DNA of 64,000 nucleotides, from the NCBI GenBank assembly GCA_014656495.1, contig BNCN01000011.1, positions 186,001-250,000 of the forward strand. Reading direction: 5' to 3'. Below, in pieces: positions 42,993 through 50,325 of this stretch (position 1 is the first letter of the stretch; each line of letters begins with the position of its first letter). This stretch comes from Comamonas sp. KCTC 72670 (GTDB lineage Bacteria > Myxococcota > Myxococcia > Myxococcales > Myxococcaceae). Under the pieces are notes generated by a model. It did not search any database. It was not told the DNA's origin and worked only from the letters and a program-made list of their open reading frames with translations. The position numbers and the translations under genes were made by a program.

Positions 42993-43613
42993 CTACTTCT
43001 TCTCTTCCTTGCCCAGCCCCACGACCTTCCGGGGGTTCTGGATCTCATCGATGATGCCGTAGGCCTTCGCCTCCGAAGCACCCATGAAGTAGTCGCGGTC
43101 CGTGTCCTTCTCGACACGTTCAATGGACTGTCCGGTGTGCTTGACGATGAGCTCGTTGAGCTTCGCCTTCATCCGGAGGATTTCCTTGGCCTGGATTTCG
43201 ATGTCCGTGGCCTGACCGCGCACCCCACCCAGGGGCTGGTGAATCATGATGCGGCTGGAAGGCAGGGTGTAGCGCTTGCCCTTCGCACCGGCGAGCAGCA
43301 GGACGGCCCCCATGGAGGCCGCCTGCCCGACGCAGATGGTCGACACCGGACACTTCACGTACTGCATGGTGTCGTAGATGGCGAGCCCCGCCGTCACGGA
43401 GCCGCCCGGCGAGTTGATGTAGAGGTTGATGTCCTTGTCCGGGTCTTCCGACTCCAGGAACAGCAACTGGGCGACGATGACGTTGGCGACGTCATCGTCG
43501 ATCTCCGTCCCCAGCATCACGATGCGGTCCTTCAGGAGCCGGCTGTAGATGTCGTACGAGCGCTCACCCCGGTGGGTCTGCTCGATGACGTAGGGAACGG
43601 GCATGAAGGGCAT
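42993..43613 (-). CDS. clpP: ATP-dependent Clp protease proteolytic subunit ClpP
   Basis: The 206-aa protein has the ClpP catalytic triad: Ser in GQAASMGAVLLLAGAKGKR, His in RIMIHQPLGGVRGQ and Asp in DTDRDYFMGASEA. The substrate-binding NSPGGSVTAGLAIYDTMQYV is present. A short N-terminal extension includes two Met (MPFMPVPYVIEQTHRGERSY), so the fourth residue may be the true start. It is 21 bp downstream of tig on the same strand, the order found in many bacteria. Confidence 0.96.
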   Translation of the reverse strand: MPFMPVPYVIEQTHRGERSYDIYSRLLKDRIVMLGTEIDDDVANVIVAQLLFLESEDPDKDINLYINSPGGSVTAGLAIYDTMQYVKCPVSTICVGQAASMGAVLLLAGAKGKRYTLPSSRIMIHQPLGGVRGQATDIEIQAKEILRMKAKLNELIVKHTGQSIERVEKDTDRDYFMGASEAKAYGIIDEIQNPRKVVGLGKEEKK

Positions 43614-43634
43614 GTCGACCTCGGTGAGAGAACC

Positions 43635-44912
43635 TTACGAATACTTCGCCCGGCTCCTCAGGAATTCAATCGTCTTTTCCTCCCTCAGTCGGAGAGACAA
43701 CCCGAGCCGCTCGTCAGGGCCCTTGAAGTACTTCTGGACCATGGCGACGGGCTGGCCCGCCTCGGTGGCGAGCTGCTCGATGCGGGCGTCCACGTCCGCG
43801 TCGGAGGCCTGGATGCCCTCCTTCTGAGCGATGGACTCGAAGAGCAGCGTGCCCTTCACTTCCTGGAGGGCCTTCTCGCGCATGTCCTCGCGCAGACGGT
43901 TGAAGTCCAGGTTGAGCTGGCGGGGATCCACGCCGGAGCGCTGGAGCTGCTGCAGCGCGCCGCGCAGCATGGAGTCCATGGCCCGCTCCACCATGGCGCG
44001 GGGCACGTCGAAGGTGTTGCGCTCCAGCAGCGCCTTCATCAGCGCCTCGCGCTCCTCACCCTCGACCTGGGACTTGCGCGCCTTCTCCATGTCCGTGCGG
44101 ACCTTGGTGCGCAGCTCGTCCAGGGACTGGGCGATGCCCGACTCCTTGGCGAAGTCGTCGTTCAGCTCGGGGACGATCTCCTTCTGCACGCCCTTGAGCG
44201 TGAGGTGGAAGCGCGCCGTCTTCCCGCGCACCTCCTCCACCTGGTAGTCCTGGGGGAAGGCGTAGTCGATGTCCTTGGACTCGCCCACCTTGACGCCCTC
44301 CAGGGCGGCGATCTTCGACTCCACGAGCTCACCGGGCTGCACCTGCACGGTGATGCCCTCGGCCTTGCTGCCGGTGAAGGGCTGGCCGTCCACGGTGGCG
44401 TCGAAGTCCACGGTGGCGTAGTCGCCGGAGGCGGCCGTGTCACGGTCGGTGACGGGCTCCAGGCGCGCCAGGGACTGGCGCATGCGCTCCAGTTGCTCGT
44501 TCACCTGTTCGTCGGTGACGGCGGTGTCGGACTTGACCAGCGGCAGCTCGACGTAGTCCTTCGCCTCCACCTTGGGCTTCACCTCGACGCGCGCCTCGAA
44601 GGTGAACGGGGTGTTGGGCTTCAGGCCGGCGTTGGTCACCTGCGGCGTGGCGACGACCTCCACGTTGTGCTCGCGGATGGCCTCCACGTACGCGCTCTGC
44701 ACCACGCGCTGGATGACCTCGTCCTCGACCTGGCCGCGGAAGCGCTGCTCGAGGATGCGACGAGGCACCTTGCCCTGACGGAACCCCGGCAGCCGCACCT
44801 GGCGGCCCAGGTTGGAGTACGCGCGGGAGAGTTCCTCCGCCACGCGGGCATCGTCGACCTCGATGGAGAGCTTCTTCTCGGTGGGAGAAAGCTCTTCGAC
44901 CTGGACCTTCAT
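43635..44912 (-). CDS. tig: Trigger factor, ribosome-associated chaperone/prolyl isomerase
   Basis: ATG 44912 (MKVQVEELSPTEKKLSIEVD) has GAGG 5 nt upstream; ATG 44936 is an alternative. The 425-aa protein has the ribosome-binding signature GRQVRLPGFRQGKVPRRILE, a central FKBP-type domain (VTDRDTAASGDYATVDFDAT, YAFPQDYQVEEVRGK), and a helical chaperone C-terminus. Trigger factor binds nascent chains at the exit tunnel. It leads the tig-clpP-clpX order and lies downstream of tRNA-Leu. Confidence 0.95.
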   Translation of the reverse strand: MKVQVEELSPTEKKLSIEVDDARVAEELSRAYSNLGRQVRLPGFRQGKVPRRILEQRFRGQVEDEVIQRVVQSAYVEAIREHNVEVVATPQVTNAGLKPNTPFTFEARVEVKPKVEAKDYVELPLVKSDTAVTDEQVNEQLERMRQSLARLEPVTDRDTAASGDYATVDFDATVDGQPFTGSKAEGITVQVQPGELVESKIAALEGVKVGESKDIDYAFPQDYQVEEVRGKTARFHLTLKGVQKEIVPELNDDFAKESGIAQSLDELRTKVRTDMEKARKSQVEGEEREALMKALLERNTFDVPRAMVERAMDSMLRGALQQLQRSGVDPRQLNLDFNRLREDMREKALQEVKGTLLFESIAQKEGIQASDADVDARIEQLATEAGQPVAMVQKYFKGPDERLGLSLRLREEKTIEFLRSRAKYS

Positions 44913-45018
44913 GCGGGCCTCGCTCGCCACCGCCATGGACAGAGCGTCTCTTTCGGGCGGTGCCGGAAAAGTGGGACGTGCGCCTTTAGGGGATAGGCAC
45001 GAACGGGTCAACGCGAAA

Positions 45019-45100
45019 TGGGCGAGGAGGGACTCGAACCCTCACACCTTGCGGTACCAGATCCTAAGTCTGGCGCGTCTACCAGTTTCGCCACCCGCCC
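45019..45100 (-). tRNA. tRNA-Leu (anticodon TAG)
   Basis: Reading the minus strand from 45100: acceptor GGGCGGG pairs with CTCGCCC (G-U at pair 6), with D-loop GAAACTGGTAGA. The anticodon stem CCAGA/TCTGG holds loop CTTAGGA (anticodon TAG). There is a long variable arm as expected for Leu and a T-arm GAGGG-TTCGAGT-CCCTC. Discriminator A at 45019; CCA is not encoded. Confidence 0.93.
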
Positions 45101-45159
45101 GGGCCGCGTCGTCGTGCGCTGCACCGTCTTACCGCGAAACGTCCACGGGACGGCAGAGG

Positions 45160-45200
45160 CCGTGAAAAACAAAAAGGCCCCTCCATTTCTGGAGGGGCCT
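45160..45200 (-). terminator. Rho-independent terminator after tRNA-Lys
   Basis: AGGCCCCTCC (45175-45184) and GGAGGGGCCT (45191-45200) form a perfect 10-bp stem with a 6-nt loop, followed on the minus strand by TTTTTGTTTTTC. It starts 5 bp beyond tRNA-Lys and separates it from tRNA-Leu. Confidence 0.85.
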
Positions 45201-45205
45201 CACAG

Positions 45206-45278
45206 TGAGAGCGGAGGGAATCGAACCCACAACCTATGGATTAAGAGTCCATTGCTCTGCCAATTGAGCTACGCTCCC
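45206..45278 (-). tRNA. tRNA-Lys (anticodon CTT)
   Basis: From 45278 on the minus strand: acceptor GGGAGCG pairs with CGCTCTC; D-arm TAGCTCAATTGGCAGAGC; anticodon stem ATGGA/TCCAT with loop CTCTTAA (anticodon CTT); T-arm with GGTTCGATTCC. Discriminator A at 45206. CCA is not encoded. Confidence 0.95.
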
Positions 45279-45323
45279 GGCACTGCCTCGGTCCGCCGCC
45301 TGCGCGGCGTCGAGGTGGCGCGG

Positions 45324-45352
45324 TAACTACAGAACGCCGCCGGCTGTGTCAA
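45324..45352 (-). promoter_or_regulatory. Promoter for tRNA-Lys
   Basis: A perfect -35 TTGACA (45352-45347), 17-bp spacer and TAGTTA (45329-45324) precede the tRNA-Lys 5' end by about 45 bp on the minus strand. The -35 is exact and the -10 is weak. Confidence 0.6.
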
Positions 45353-45661
45353 AGCGTTTTTTCACACCCCTCTTCATTCCTCTCCCAGTCGATCATCCGC
45401 GCACTGTTTTCAGCGCGGGGTGACGCTGGTTCGCACGCCCTGCTGCCGGCCCCCGAGCGCGGCGCGGGCATGTGAAGCGAGCGCCCCGCCCCGATGTTCA
45501 ACATGGCCTGTAGCACGCTGTTGCTCCCGCCTAGCGGGACGGAGGGCGTGTGACGGCTCGCGGTCAGTCCTCTCGAAAGCACCGAGCACCCCGCGGCAAC
45601 CATGCGGGCGGACGGAGGTCGTCCGCCCTTTTCGCGCAGGACGTAGCAGGAGAAGACAGAG
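45353..45661. other. Intergenic gap between tRNA-Lys promoter and the Bet-family gene
   Basis: About 309 bp with no gene I can support. It is somewhat less GC-rich near 45355-45410 (a CGTTTTTTCACACC tract) than its neighbours and presumably holds the promoter of the annealing-protein gene at 45662. I saw no attachment-site duplicate of the nearby tRNA ends. Confidence 0.4.
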
Positions 45662-46789
45662 ATGGAAGCCAACCCCCAACAGAAGGCGGACGCGGCGGCC
45701 AGCCAGGGCGCCCCGCAGGCCGGATGGACGCGTGAGCGCGTGGAGCTCGTGAAGCGGACCATTTGCCCTCGCGGCATCAGCGAGGACGAGTTCGCCCTCT
45801 TCATCGAGCAGTGCAAGCGCAGCGGCCTGGACCCGCTCCTCAAGGAGGCCTTCTGCGTGGCGCGCCGGCAGAACACCGGCAACCGCGAGCGGCCCAACTG
45901 GGTGACGAAGTACGAGTTCCAACCCTCGGAGGCTGGGATGCTCGCACGCGCCGAGCGCTTCCCGGACTTCAAGGGCATCCAGGCGAGCGCGGTGTTCGCC
46001 GAGGACGACATCGTCGTGGACCAGGGCCGGGGCGAGGTGGTGCACCGGTTCAACCCCGCCAAGCGCAAGGGCGCGCTGGTGGGCGCCTGGGCCCGCGTGG
46101 TGCGGGAGGGCAAGCTGCCCGTCGTCGTGTGGCTGGACTTCAGCGGCTACGTCCAGCAGACGCCGCTGTGGTCCAAGATTCCCACGACGATGATCGAGAA
46201 GTGCGCCCGCGTGGCCGCCCTGCGCAAGGCGTACCCCGAGGCCTTCGGCGGACTCTACGTGCGGGAGGAGATGCCCGCCGAGGACTACGAGTCGCACGCC
46301 GACGAGCACGGCGGCGGCCCCTACGAGGTGCTGGGCTCCAAGCCCGGTCCCCTCAAGGCGTCCTTCCCGCCGCTGGCGTCCTCGGAGCCCCGTCCGCAGC
46401 AGGCGGCGGCGCAGCTGGACATCGACGTGCCGCTGCAGTCCAAGCGGACGCGTGAGTCCCCCCTGGAGGCGGTGCCCACCGCGGCGCCTCCCCAGCGGGA
46501 GCAGGCGGCGCAGCCCGTCGCCACCCCGGAGCCCGCGCCGCGGCCCAAGCCGAGCGCGGTGGTGGTGGCGTTCGGCCCCCACAAGGGGAAGACGGCCTCC
46601 GAGCTCTCCGACGAGGAGCTGAGCGAGTCCATCGACCTGGCGAACGAGAAGCTGATGGAGCAGCCCCGCGCGCGCTGGGCCAAGGCGATGCGGGAGAACC
46701 TGCTGGCGCTGGAAGCGGAGACGGAGCTGCGCTGCCGGGTGCCCGCGTCGAAGAACGGCGCTGGAAACGGCGCGGCTCACGACGCTTGA
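45662..46789 (+). CDS. Red-beta/Bet-family single-strand DNA annealing protein with C-terminal extension
   Basis: ATG 45662 has AGGAG 9 nt upstream; the protein has 375 aa. Residues about 22-195 match phage recombinase Bet (lambda Red-beta class): VKRTICPRGISEDEFALFIE, QCKRSGLDPLLKEAFCVARR, VTKYEFQPSEAGMLARAERF, GAWARVVREGKLPVVVWLDF, MIEKCARVAALRKAYPEAFG, GLYVREEMPAEDY. A Pro/Gln/Ala linker follows. Residues about 300-360 resemble a DUF3820/ExoX C-terminal-type motif (VVAFGPHKGKTASELSDEEL). These proteins anneal complementary single strands. No partner exonuclease, integrase or phage gene is nearby, and the flanks are tRNA genes, so it may be domesticated or a phage remnant. Confidence 0.88.
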   Translation: MEANPQQKADAAASQGAPQAGWTRERVELVKRTICPRGISEDEFALFIEQCKRSGLDPLLKEAFCVARRQNTGNRERPNWVTKYEFQPSEAGMLARAERFPDFKGIQASAVFAEDDIVVDQGRGEVVHRFNPAKRKGALVGAWARVVREGKLPVVVWLDFSGYVQQTPLWSKIPTTMIEKCARVAALRKAYPEAFGGLYVREEMPAEDYESHADEHGGGPYEVLGSKPGPLKASFPPLASSEPRPQQAAAQLDIDVPLQSKRTRESPLEAVPTAAPPQREQAAQPVATPEPAPRPKPSAVVVAFGPHKGKTASELSDEELSESIDLANEKLMEQPRARWAKAMRENLLALEAETELRCRVPASKNGAGNGAAHDA

Positions 46790-46818
46790 TGCGAGCAGGC
46801 TGCTAACCTGGACCCCGT

Positions 46819-46857
46819 CCCCAACACCTGTGGCCAAGGTAGCGGCCGGTGTTGGGG
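46819..46857. terminator. Bidirectional hairpin between the Bet-family gene and tRNA-Arg
   Basis: CCCCAACACC (46819-46828) and GGTGTTGGGG (46848-46857) pair perfectly over 10 bp, with an inner GGCC/GGCC stem. It lies 30 bp past the recombinase stop and 85 bp beyond the 3' end of tRNA-Arg, so it could end both transcripts. Confidence 0.55.
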
Positions 46858-46941
46858 CGGTGTTGGGCGTCCCGCGTTGAAGTGCTCGGCGGCGGCGCTG
46901 TTTGGCGCGCGAACCGTCGAGATTCTGCGGGGTTACTGGTA

Positions 46942-47015
46942 CGCGCTCGGAGGGACTTGAACCCCCAACCCCCGGGTTCGAAGCCCGGTGCTCTATCCAG
47001 TTGAGCTACGAACGC
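46942..47015 (-). tRNA. tRNA-Arg (anticodon TCG)
   Basis: From 47015 on the minus strand: acceptor GCGTTCG pairs with CGAGCGC; D-arm TAGCTCAACTGGATAGAGC; anticodon stem CCGGG/CCCGG with loop CTTCGAA (anticodon TCG); T-loop GTTCAAG. Discriminator G at 46942. CCA is not encoded. Confidence 0.94.
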
Positions 47016-47038
47016 AAATTCGAGGGCGGGTAAAGAAG

Positions 47039-47113
47039 GGCGGCCAACCGGGATCGAACCGGTAACCTCCGGAGTCACAGTCCGGCGCTCTAACCAGTTG
47101 AGCTATGGCCGCC
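47039..47113 (-). tRNA. tRNA-His (anticodon GTG)
   Basis: From 47113 on the minus strand: encoded G-1 followed by acceptor GCGGCCA pairing with TGGCCGC and C73, the His-specific G-1:C73 pair. D-arm TAGCTCAACTGGTTAGAGC; anticodon stem CCGGA/TCCGG with loop CTGTGAC (anticodon GTG); T-loop GGTTCGATCC. It precedes tRNA-Arg by 23 bp on the same transcript. Confidence 0.95.
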
Positions 47114-47152
47114 GTTACAGCTTTACCGCGAACGGCGTTTGAAGCGGCGGCT

Positions 47153-47182
47153 TCCCTACCGTGGAAACCAGGACCGTGACAA
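47153..47182 (-). promoter_or_regulatory. Candidate promoter for the tRNA-His/tRNA-Arg unit
   Basis: On the minus strand TTGTCA (47182-47177), an 18-bp spacer and TAGGGA (47158-47153) lie about 40 bp before tRNA-His. The -35 differs from consensus at one position and the -10 is weak. Confidence 0.4.
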
Positions 47183-47242
47183 GGCCCAAATGTTACAACG
47201 GCCAACTCATCGGAATCTGACGCCTTTTCATGAGCCTCTCCG

Positions 47243-47701
47243 CTACGGCGCCGCGCTCGCGGCCGACGCCGGTTCCACCGGAGGCGTCGGAGGTTGCAGC
47301 TCGAACGCATCCAAGTCGAGGCCCACCTTGGACGGGTCCTCGCGGTCGACGACGACCGTCACCCAGGACGCGGGCTGGACACGGGAAGTCCATTGGTTGG
47401 GGATGTTCACGTCGAGCGTCGTCGTGAAGGCCGCCTGCCGTGGCGGATGAACGCTCAGCGTCAGTTCGAAGCAGCCGCTGCTCTTGAAGCAGGCAATGCA
47501 CGAACCCCTGGCGGCCCGCTCGACACGCGCCGGAGCTGGGGTGCCATCCATGGCGCTCGCCGTGTTTCGAGCGCCTGGGCACTGCCCCAACATCATCAGC
47601 AAGAAGACGACGCCGACAATCACGCCGACGCCCTTGAGGTTCGCGCTCCATCTGGAACCCACCCATCCTCGCAGCCTACAGCGGCCACTGAGGTAGGTCA
47701 C
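47243..47701 (-). CDS. Hypothetical membrane-anchored protein (152 aa)
   Basis: Not a recognised family. GTG 47701 begins a frame with a basic N-terminus and one hydrophobic segment at about 25-41 (GVGVIVGVVFLLMMLGQC). The segment ends in a Cys that might be a lipid-attachment or ordinary residue. The remainder is Ala/Pro-rich with one Cys cluster (SCIACFKSSGCFELTLS) and Pro/Ala repeats at the end. It lies between tRNA-His and tRNA-Arg(TCT) and could be moderately expressed. A second overlapping frame is also open here, so the call is tentative. Confidence 0.5.
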   Translation of the reverse strand: MTYLSGRCRLRGWVGSRWSANLKGVGVIVGVVFLLMMLGQCPGARNTASAMDGTPAPARVERAARGSCIACFKSSGCFELTLSVHPPRQAAFTTTLDVNIPNQWTSRVQPASWVTVVVDREDPSKVGLDLDAFELQPPTPPVEPASAASAAP

Positions 47702-47814
47702 AGCGGGCGTTTTCGCCTTCGACCCCCGAAGAGGATGGGGAGCGCGAGCCGAGGAGGTGCCGCCGCCCTTGCGGGCGACGGCATTTCCTCAAGGCTTTCA
47801 GGCGGATAAGTTGG

Positions 47815-47888
47815 CGCCCCAGGCAGGACTCGAACCTGCGACCCCCGACTTAGAAGGTCGGTGCTCTATCCAGCTGAGCTACTGGAGC
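47815..47888 (-). tRNA. tRNA-Arg (anticodon TCT)
   Basis: From 47888 on the minus strand: acceptor GCTCCAG pairs with CTGGGGC (one T-G pair); D-arm TAGCTCAGCTGGATAGAGC; anticodon stem CCGAC/GTCGG with loop CTTCTAA (anticodon TCT); T-arm GCAGG-TTCGAGT-CCTGC. Discriminator G at 47815. CCA is not encoded. Confidence 0.94.
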
Positions 47889-47923
47889 TGGCCGGGCCGC
47901 CTGCTTCCGCTGCTGCACTTCAA

Positions 47924-47998
<75 letters not shown>

Positions 47999-48074
47999 AG
48001 AAGTCCGGCATTGTTGAACCATCCGGAACGGACGCGCAAGGCCGACGTGACTGACGGCCTCGCATTCCGAACGG

Positions 48075-48668
48075 CTACAAGCCCAGCAGGTGAGGCTTCA
48101 TCTTCTGGAAGGCCTTGCCCCGATGGGAGATGGCGGACTTCTCCTCCGGCGTCAGCTCCGCCAGCGCCCGGTCGCCCCCCGGGAGGATGAAGACGGGGTC
48201 ATAACCGAAACCATGGCTGCCCTTGGGCGCGTGGCCGATGTGGCCATGGCACTGCCCCACCTCCACCTTCGCCTCCCCTCCCCCGGGCCGCACCAGCGCC
48301 AGCGCGCAACGGAAGGACGCGGTGCGCTTTTCATCGGGCACCCCGGTCAGCTCGGTCAGCAGCTTCTCGTAGCGGGCCCGGTCATCCCCCGGGGCATACC
48401 GCGCGGACTGCACACCGGGCCGGCCACCCAGCGCGTCCACGCAGAGGCCAGAGTCGTCCGCCAGGGTGAGCAGCCCCGTGGCGTCCGCGTAGGCCCGGGC
48501 CTTCATCACCGCGTTCTCCTCGAACGTGGCGCCGTCCTCCGCGGGCTCGGGGACAGGCGGAAGGTCCGCCAGGGACACCACCTCCACCGCGTCTCCGACG
48601 AGGCCGCGCAGCTCGCGCAGCTTGCCCTTGTTCGTGGTGGCGAACAGCAGCCGGGGCTTCACCGTCAT
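48075..48668 (-). CDS. rdgB: XTP/dITP diphosphatase (RdgB/HAM1)
   Basis: The 197-aa enzyme hydrolyses non-canonical purine triphosphates to stop their incorporation. Signatures: LLFATTNKGKLRELRGLVGD at the N-terminus, ADDSGLCVDALGG, HGFGYDPVFILPGG and AISHRGKAFQKMKPHL. The start codon overlaps the RNase PH stop (ATGA), so rph and rdgB are translationally coupled, a common gene pair. Confidence 0.95.
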   Translation of the reverse strand: MTVKPRLLFATTNKGKLRELRGLVGDAVEVVSLADLPPVPEPAEDGATFEENAVMKARAYADATGLLTLADDSGLCVDALGGRPGVQSARYAPGDDRARYEKLLTELTGVPDEKRTASFRCALALVRPGGGEAKVEVGQCHGHIGHAPKGSHGFGYDPVFILPGGDRALAELTPEEKSAISHRGKAFQKMKPHLLGL

Positions 48669-49378
48669 CCCAGCACCTGCGCCTGCGCGGCCGTCAGCCG
48701 CTGGATGGCGGCCAGCCCGCCGTCCACCATGGCGTCCAGCGCCTTGCGGTCGAAGAGCTGGTGCTCCGCCGTGCCCTGCAGCTCCACCATGCGGCCGTCC
48801 GCGGTGGCCACCAGGTTCAGGTCCACGTCCGCGGTGGAGTCCTCGTCGTAGTCCAGGTCCACGCGGACCTCGCCCTTCACGATGCCCACGGACACGGCGG
48901 CCAGCGGCGTGAGCTTGGGCATCTTGGACAGCGTGCCGGCCTTCTGCAGCGAGCGCAGCGCCAGCACCAGCGCCACGTAGGCCCCGGTGATGGAGGCGGT
49001 GCGCGTGCCGCCGTCCGCCTGGAGCACGTCACAGTCCAGCGTGAGGGTGCGCGTGCCCAGCGTGGACAGGTCCACCGCGGCGCGCAGCGAGCGGCCGATG
49101 AGCCGCTGGATTTCCATGGTGCGGCCCGTCTGCTTGCCCTTGGCGGACTCGCGCTGGTTCCGCGAGTGCGTGGCGCGCGGCAGCATGCCGTACTCCGCCG
49201 TCACCCAGCCGGTGCCCTTGCCCATCAGGTGCGGCGGCACGCGCTCCTCCGTGGAGCAGGTGACGAGCACCTTGGTGTGGCCGAACTCGACCTGGACCGA
49301 GCCCTCCGCATAGCGGGAGACACCGGGAGTGAGGATGACAGGGCGAAGGTCCAGCGCACCACGTTGGAAGGAACGCAC
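48665..49378 (-). CDS. rph: Ribonuclease PH
   Basis: The GTG start at 49378 has AGGAG 6 nt upstream, giving 237 aa (VRSFQRGALDLRPVILTPGV). Motifs: SVQVEFGHTKVLVTCSTEER, YGMLPRATHSRNQRESAKGK (phosphate/RNA contacts), LTLDCDVLQADGGTRTASIT and a C-terminal DADVDLNLVATADG-type segment (DVDLNLVATADGRMVELQGT). It trims tRNA 3' ends using phosphate, a fitting neighbour to tRNA genes whose CCA is not encoded. It overlaps rdgB. Confidence 0.95.
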   Translation of the reverse strand: MRSFQRGALDLRPVILTPGVSRYAEGSVQVEFGHTKVLVTCSTEERVPPHLMGKGTGWVTAEYGMLPRATHSRNQRESAKGKQTGRTMEIQRLIGRSLRAAVDLSTLGTRTLTLDCDVLQADGGTRTASITGAYVALVLALRSLQKAGTLSKMPKLTPLAAVSVGIVKGEVRVDLDYDEDSTADVDLNLVATADGRMVELQGTAEHQLFDRKALDAMVDGGLAAIQRLTAAQAQVLG

Positions 49379-49465
49379 AGCAGGCTCCTGGGAAATGAGG
49401 ACGAGCGTCCCCCTCTCTACCAGAGCCGCGCCGCGTGGGTGTCGATTGCCGTGGCGCCGATGCAC

Positions 49466-50275
49466 TCAGGGCGACACGGGGCCCGCCACCTCGGTCCCCC
49501 GGACGGCGTCCCTGCGCCGCGTCTCCTTCAGGAAGGCCAGCACGCCCTCCGTAATCGCAGCGGCCAGCTTCTCCTGGTACTCCGGCCGGCCCAGCCGAGG
49601 GCCCTCCACCGGATGGGAGATGTAGCCCACCTCCAGGAGGACGGCCGGGCACTCCACGCCGGAGAGGACGAAGAAGGGCGCCTGCTGCACGCCCCGGTTC
49701 GCCGCGCGGGTGCTCCGGATGAGGCGCGGGTGGATGGCGTAGGCCAGGCGGGAGGAGTCCGCGTGCGCCTCCGTGCGCGCCAGGTCCTGGAGGATGAAGG
49801 CCAGCGTGGAGTCCGTGCGCGCGGCGCGCGACATCGGCGCCTCCGCGTTCTCCCGGTCCGCCACCGCGAGCGCGGCGTCACCCGAGGCGTTGGCGGACAA
49901 GAAGTACGTCTCGATGCCCTCGGTGCGCGCGCGCATCTTCTTGGTGGGCATCGAGTTGGCGTGGATGGAGATGAAGAGGTCGGGCTTGTGGTCGTTGGTC
50001 CACGCCACGCGCTCCGTCAGCGTCACCAGGGCATCCTGCTCGCGCGTCAGGTACACGTCGCCGCCCGCGGCCTCGAGCTTGTCCCGGAGGCGGAGCGAAA
50101 TCTGGAGCGCGACGTCCTTCTCGCGGAGCTTGCCGGGGCCCTTGGCGCCTTCCTTCGCGCCGCCATGTCCCGGGTCGATGATGATGCGCGCGGGACGCTC
50201 CGCCGCCCCGGCGATGACGGGGACCAGCCAGAGCAACGACAGGAGGCCGAGGAGGGGGCGGCGCGGCGACGGCAT
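49466..50275 (-). CDS. N-acetylmuramoyl-L-alanine amidase (amidase_3)
   Basis: The ATG at 50275 (MPSPRRPLLGLLSLLWLVPV) opens a signal peptide with likely cleavage after AGA. The 269-aa protein has a zinc amidase fold: IIIDPGHGGAKEGAKGPG (His ligand), GKLREKDVALQISLRLRD (Glu), FISIHANSMPTKKMRART (His), and VLLEVGYISHPVEG (catalytic Glu). It cleaves between MurNAc and L-Ala in the periplasm during cell division or remodelling. No AMIN domain is present. It is between rph and selD, and its role overlaps the MurU/AmgK recycling theme only loosely. Confidence 0.92.
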   Translation of the reverse strand: MPSPRRPLLGLLSLLWLVPVIAGAAERPARIIIDPGHGGAKEGAKGPGKLREKDVALQISLRLRDKLEAAGGDVYLTREQDALVTLTERVAWTNDHKPDLFISIHANSMPTKKMRARTEGIETYFLSANASGDAALAVADRENAEAPMSRAARTDSTLAFILQDLARTEAHADSSRLAYAIHPRLIRSTRAANRGVQQAPFFVLSGVECPAVLLEVGYISHPVEGPRLGRPEYQEKLAAAITEGVLAFLKETRRRDAVRGTEVAGPVSP

Positions 50276-50325
50276 GCTGGGGGCCCATGCTACTGGAGCC
50301 CGGCCCCCGGCGCGAAATCCGGGCC

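Noticed and set aside
45019..47113. Complete prophage or integrative element between the tRNA genes
   Set aside because: Only one phage-type protein is present; no integrase, repressor or attachment repeat was seen, and codon use does not stand out.
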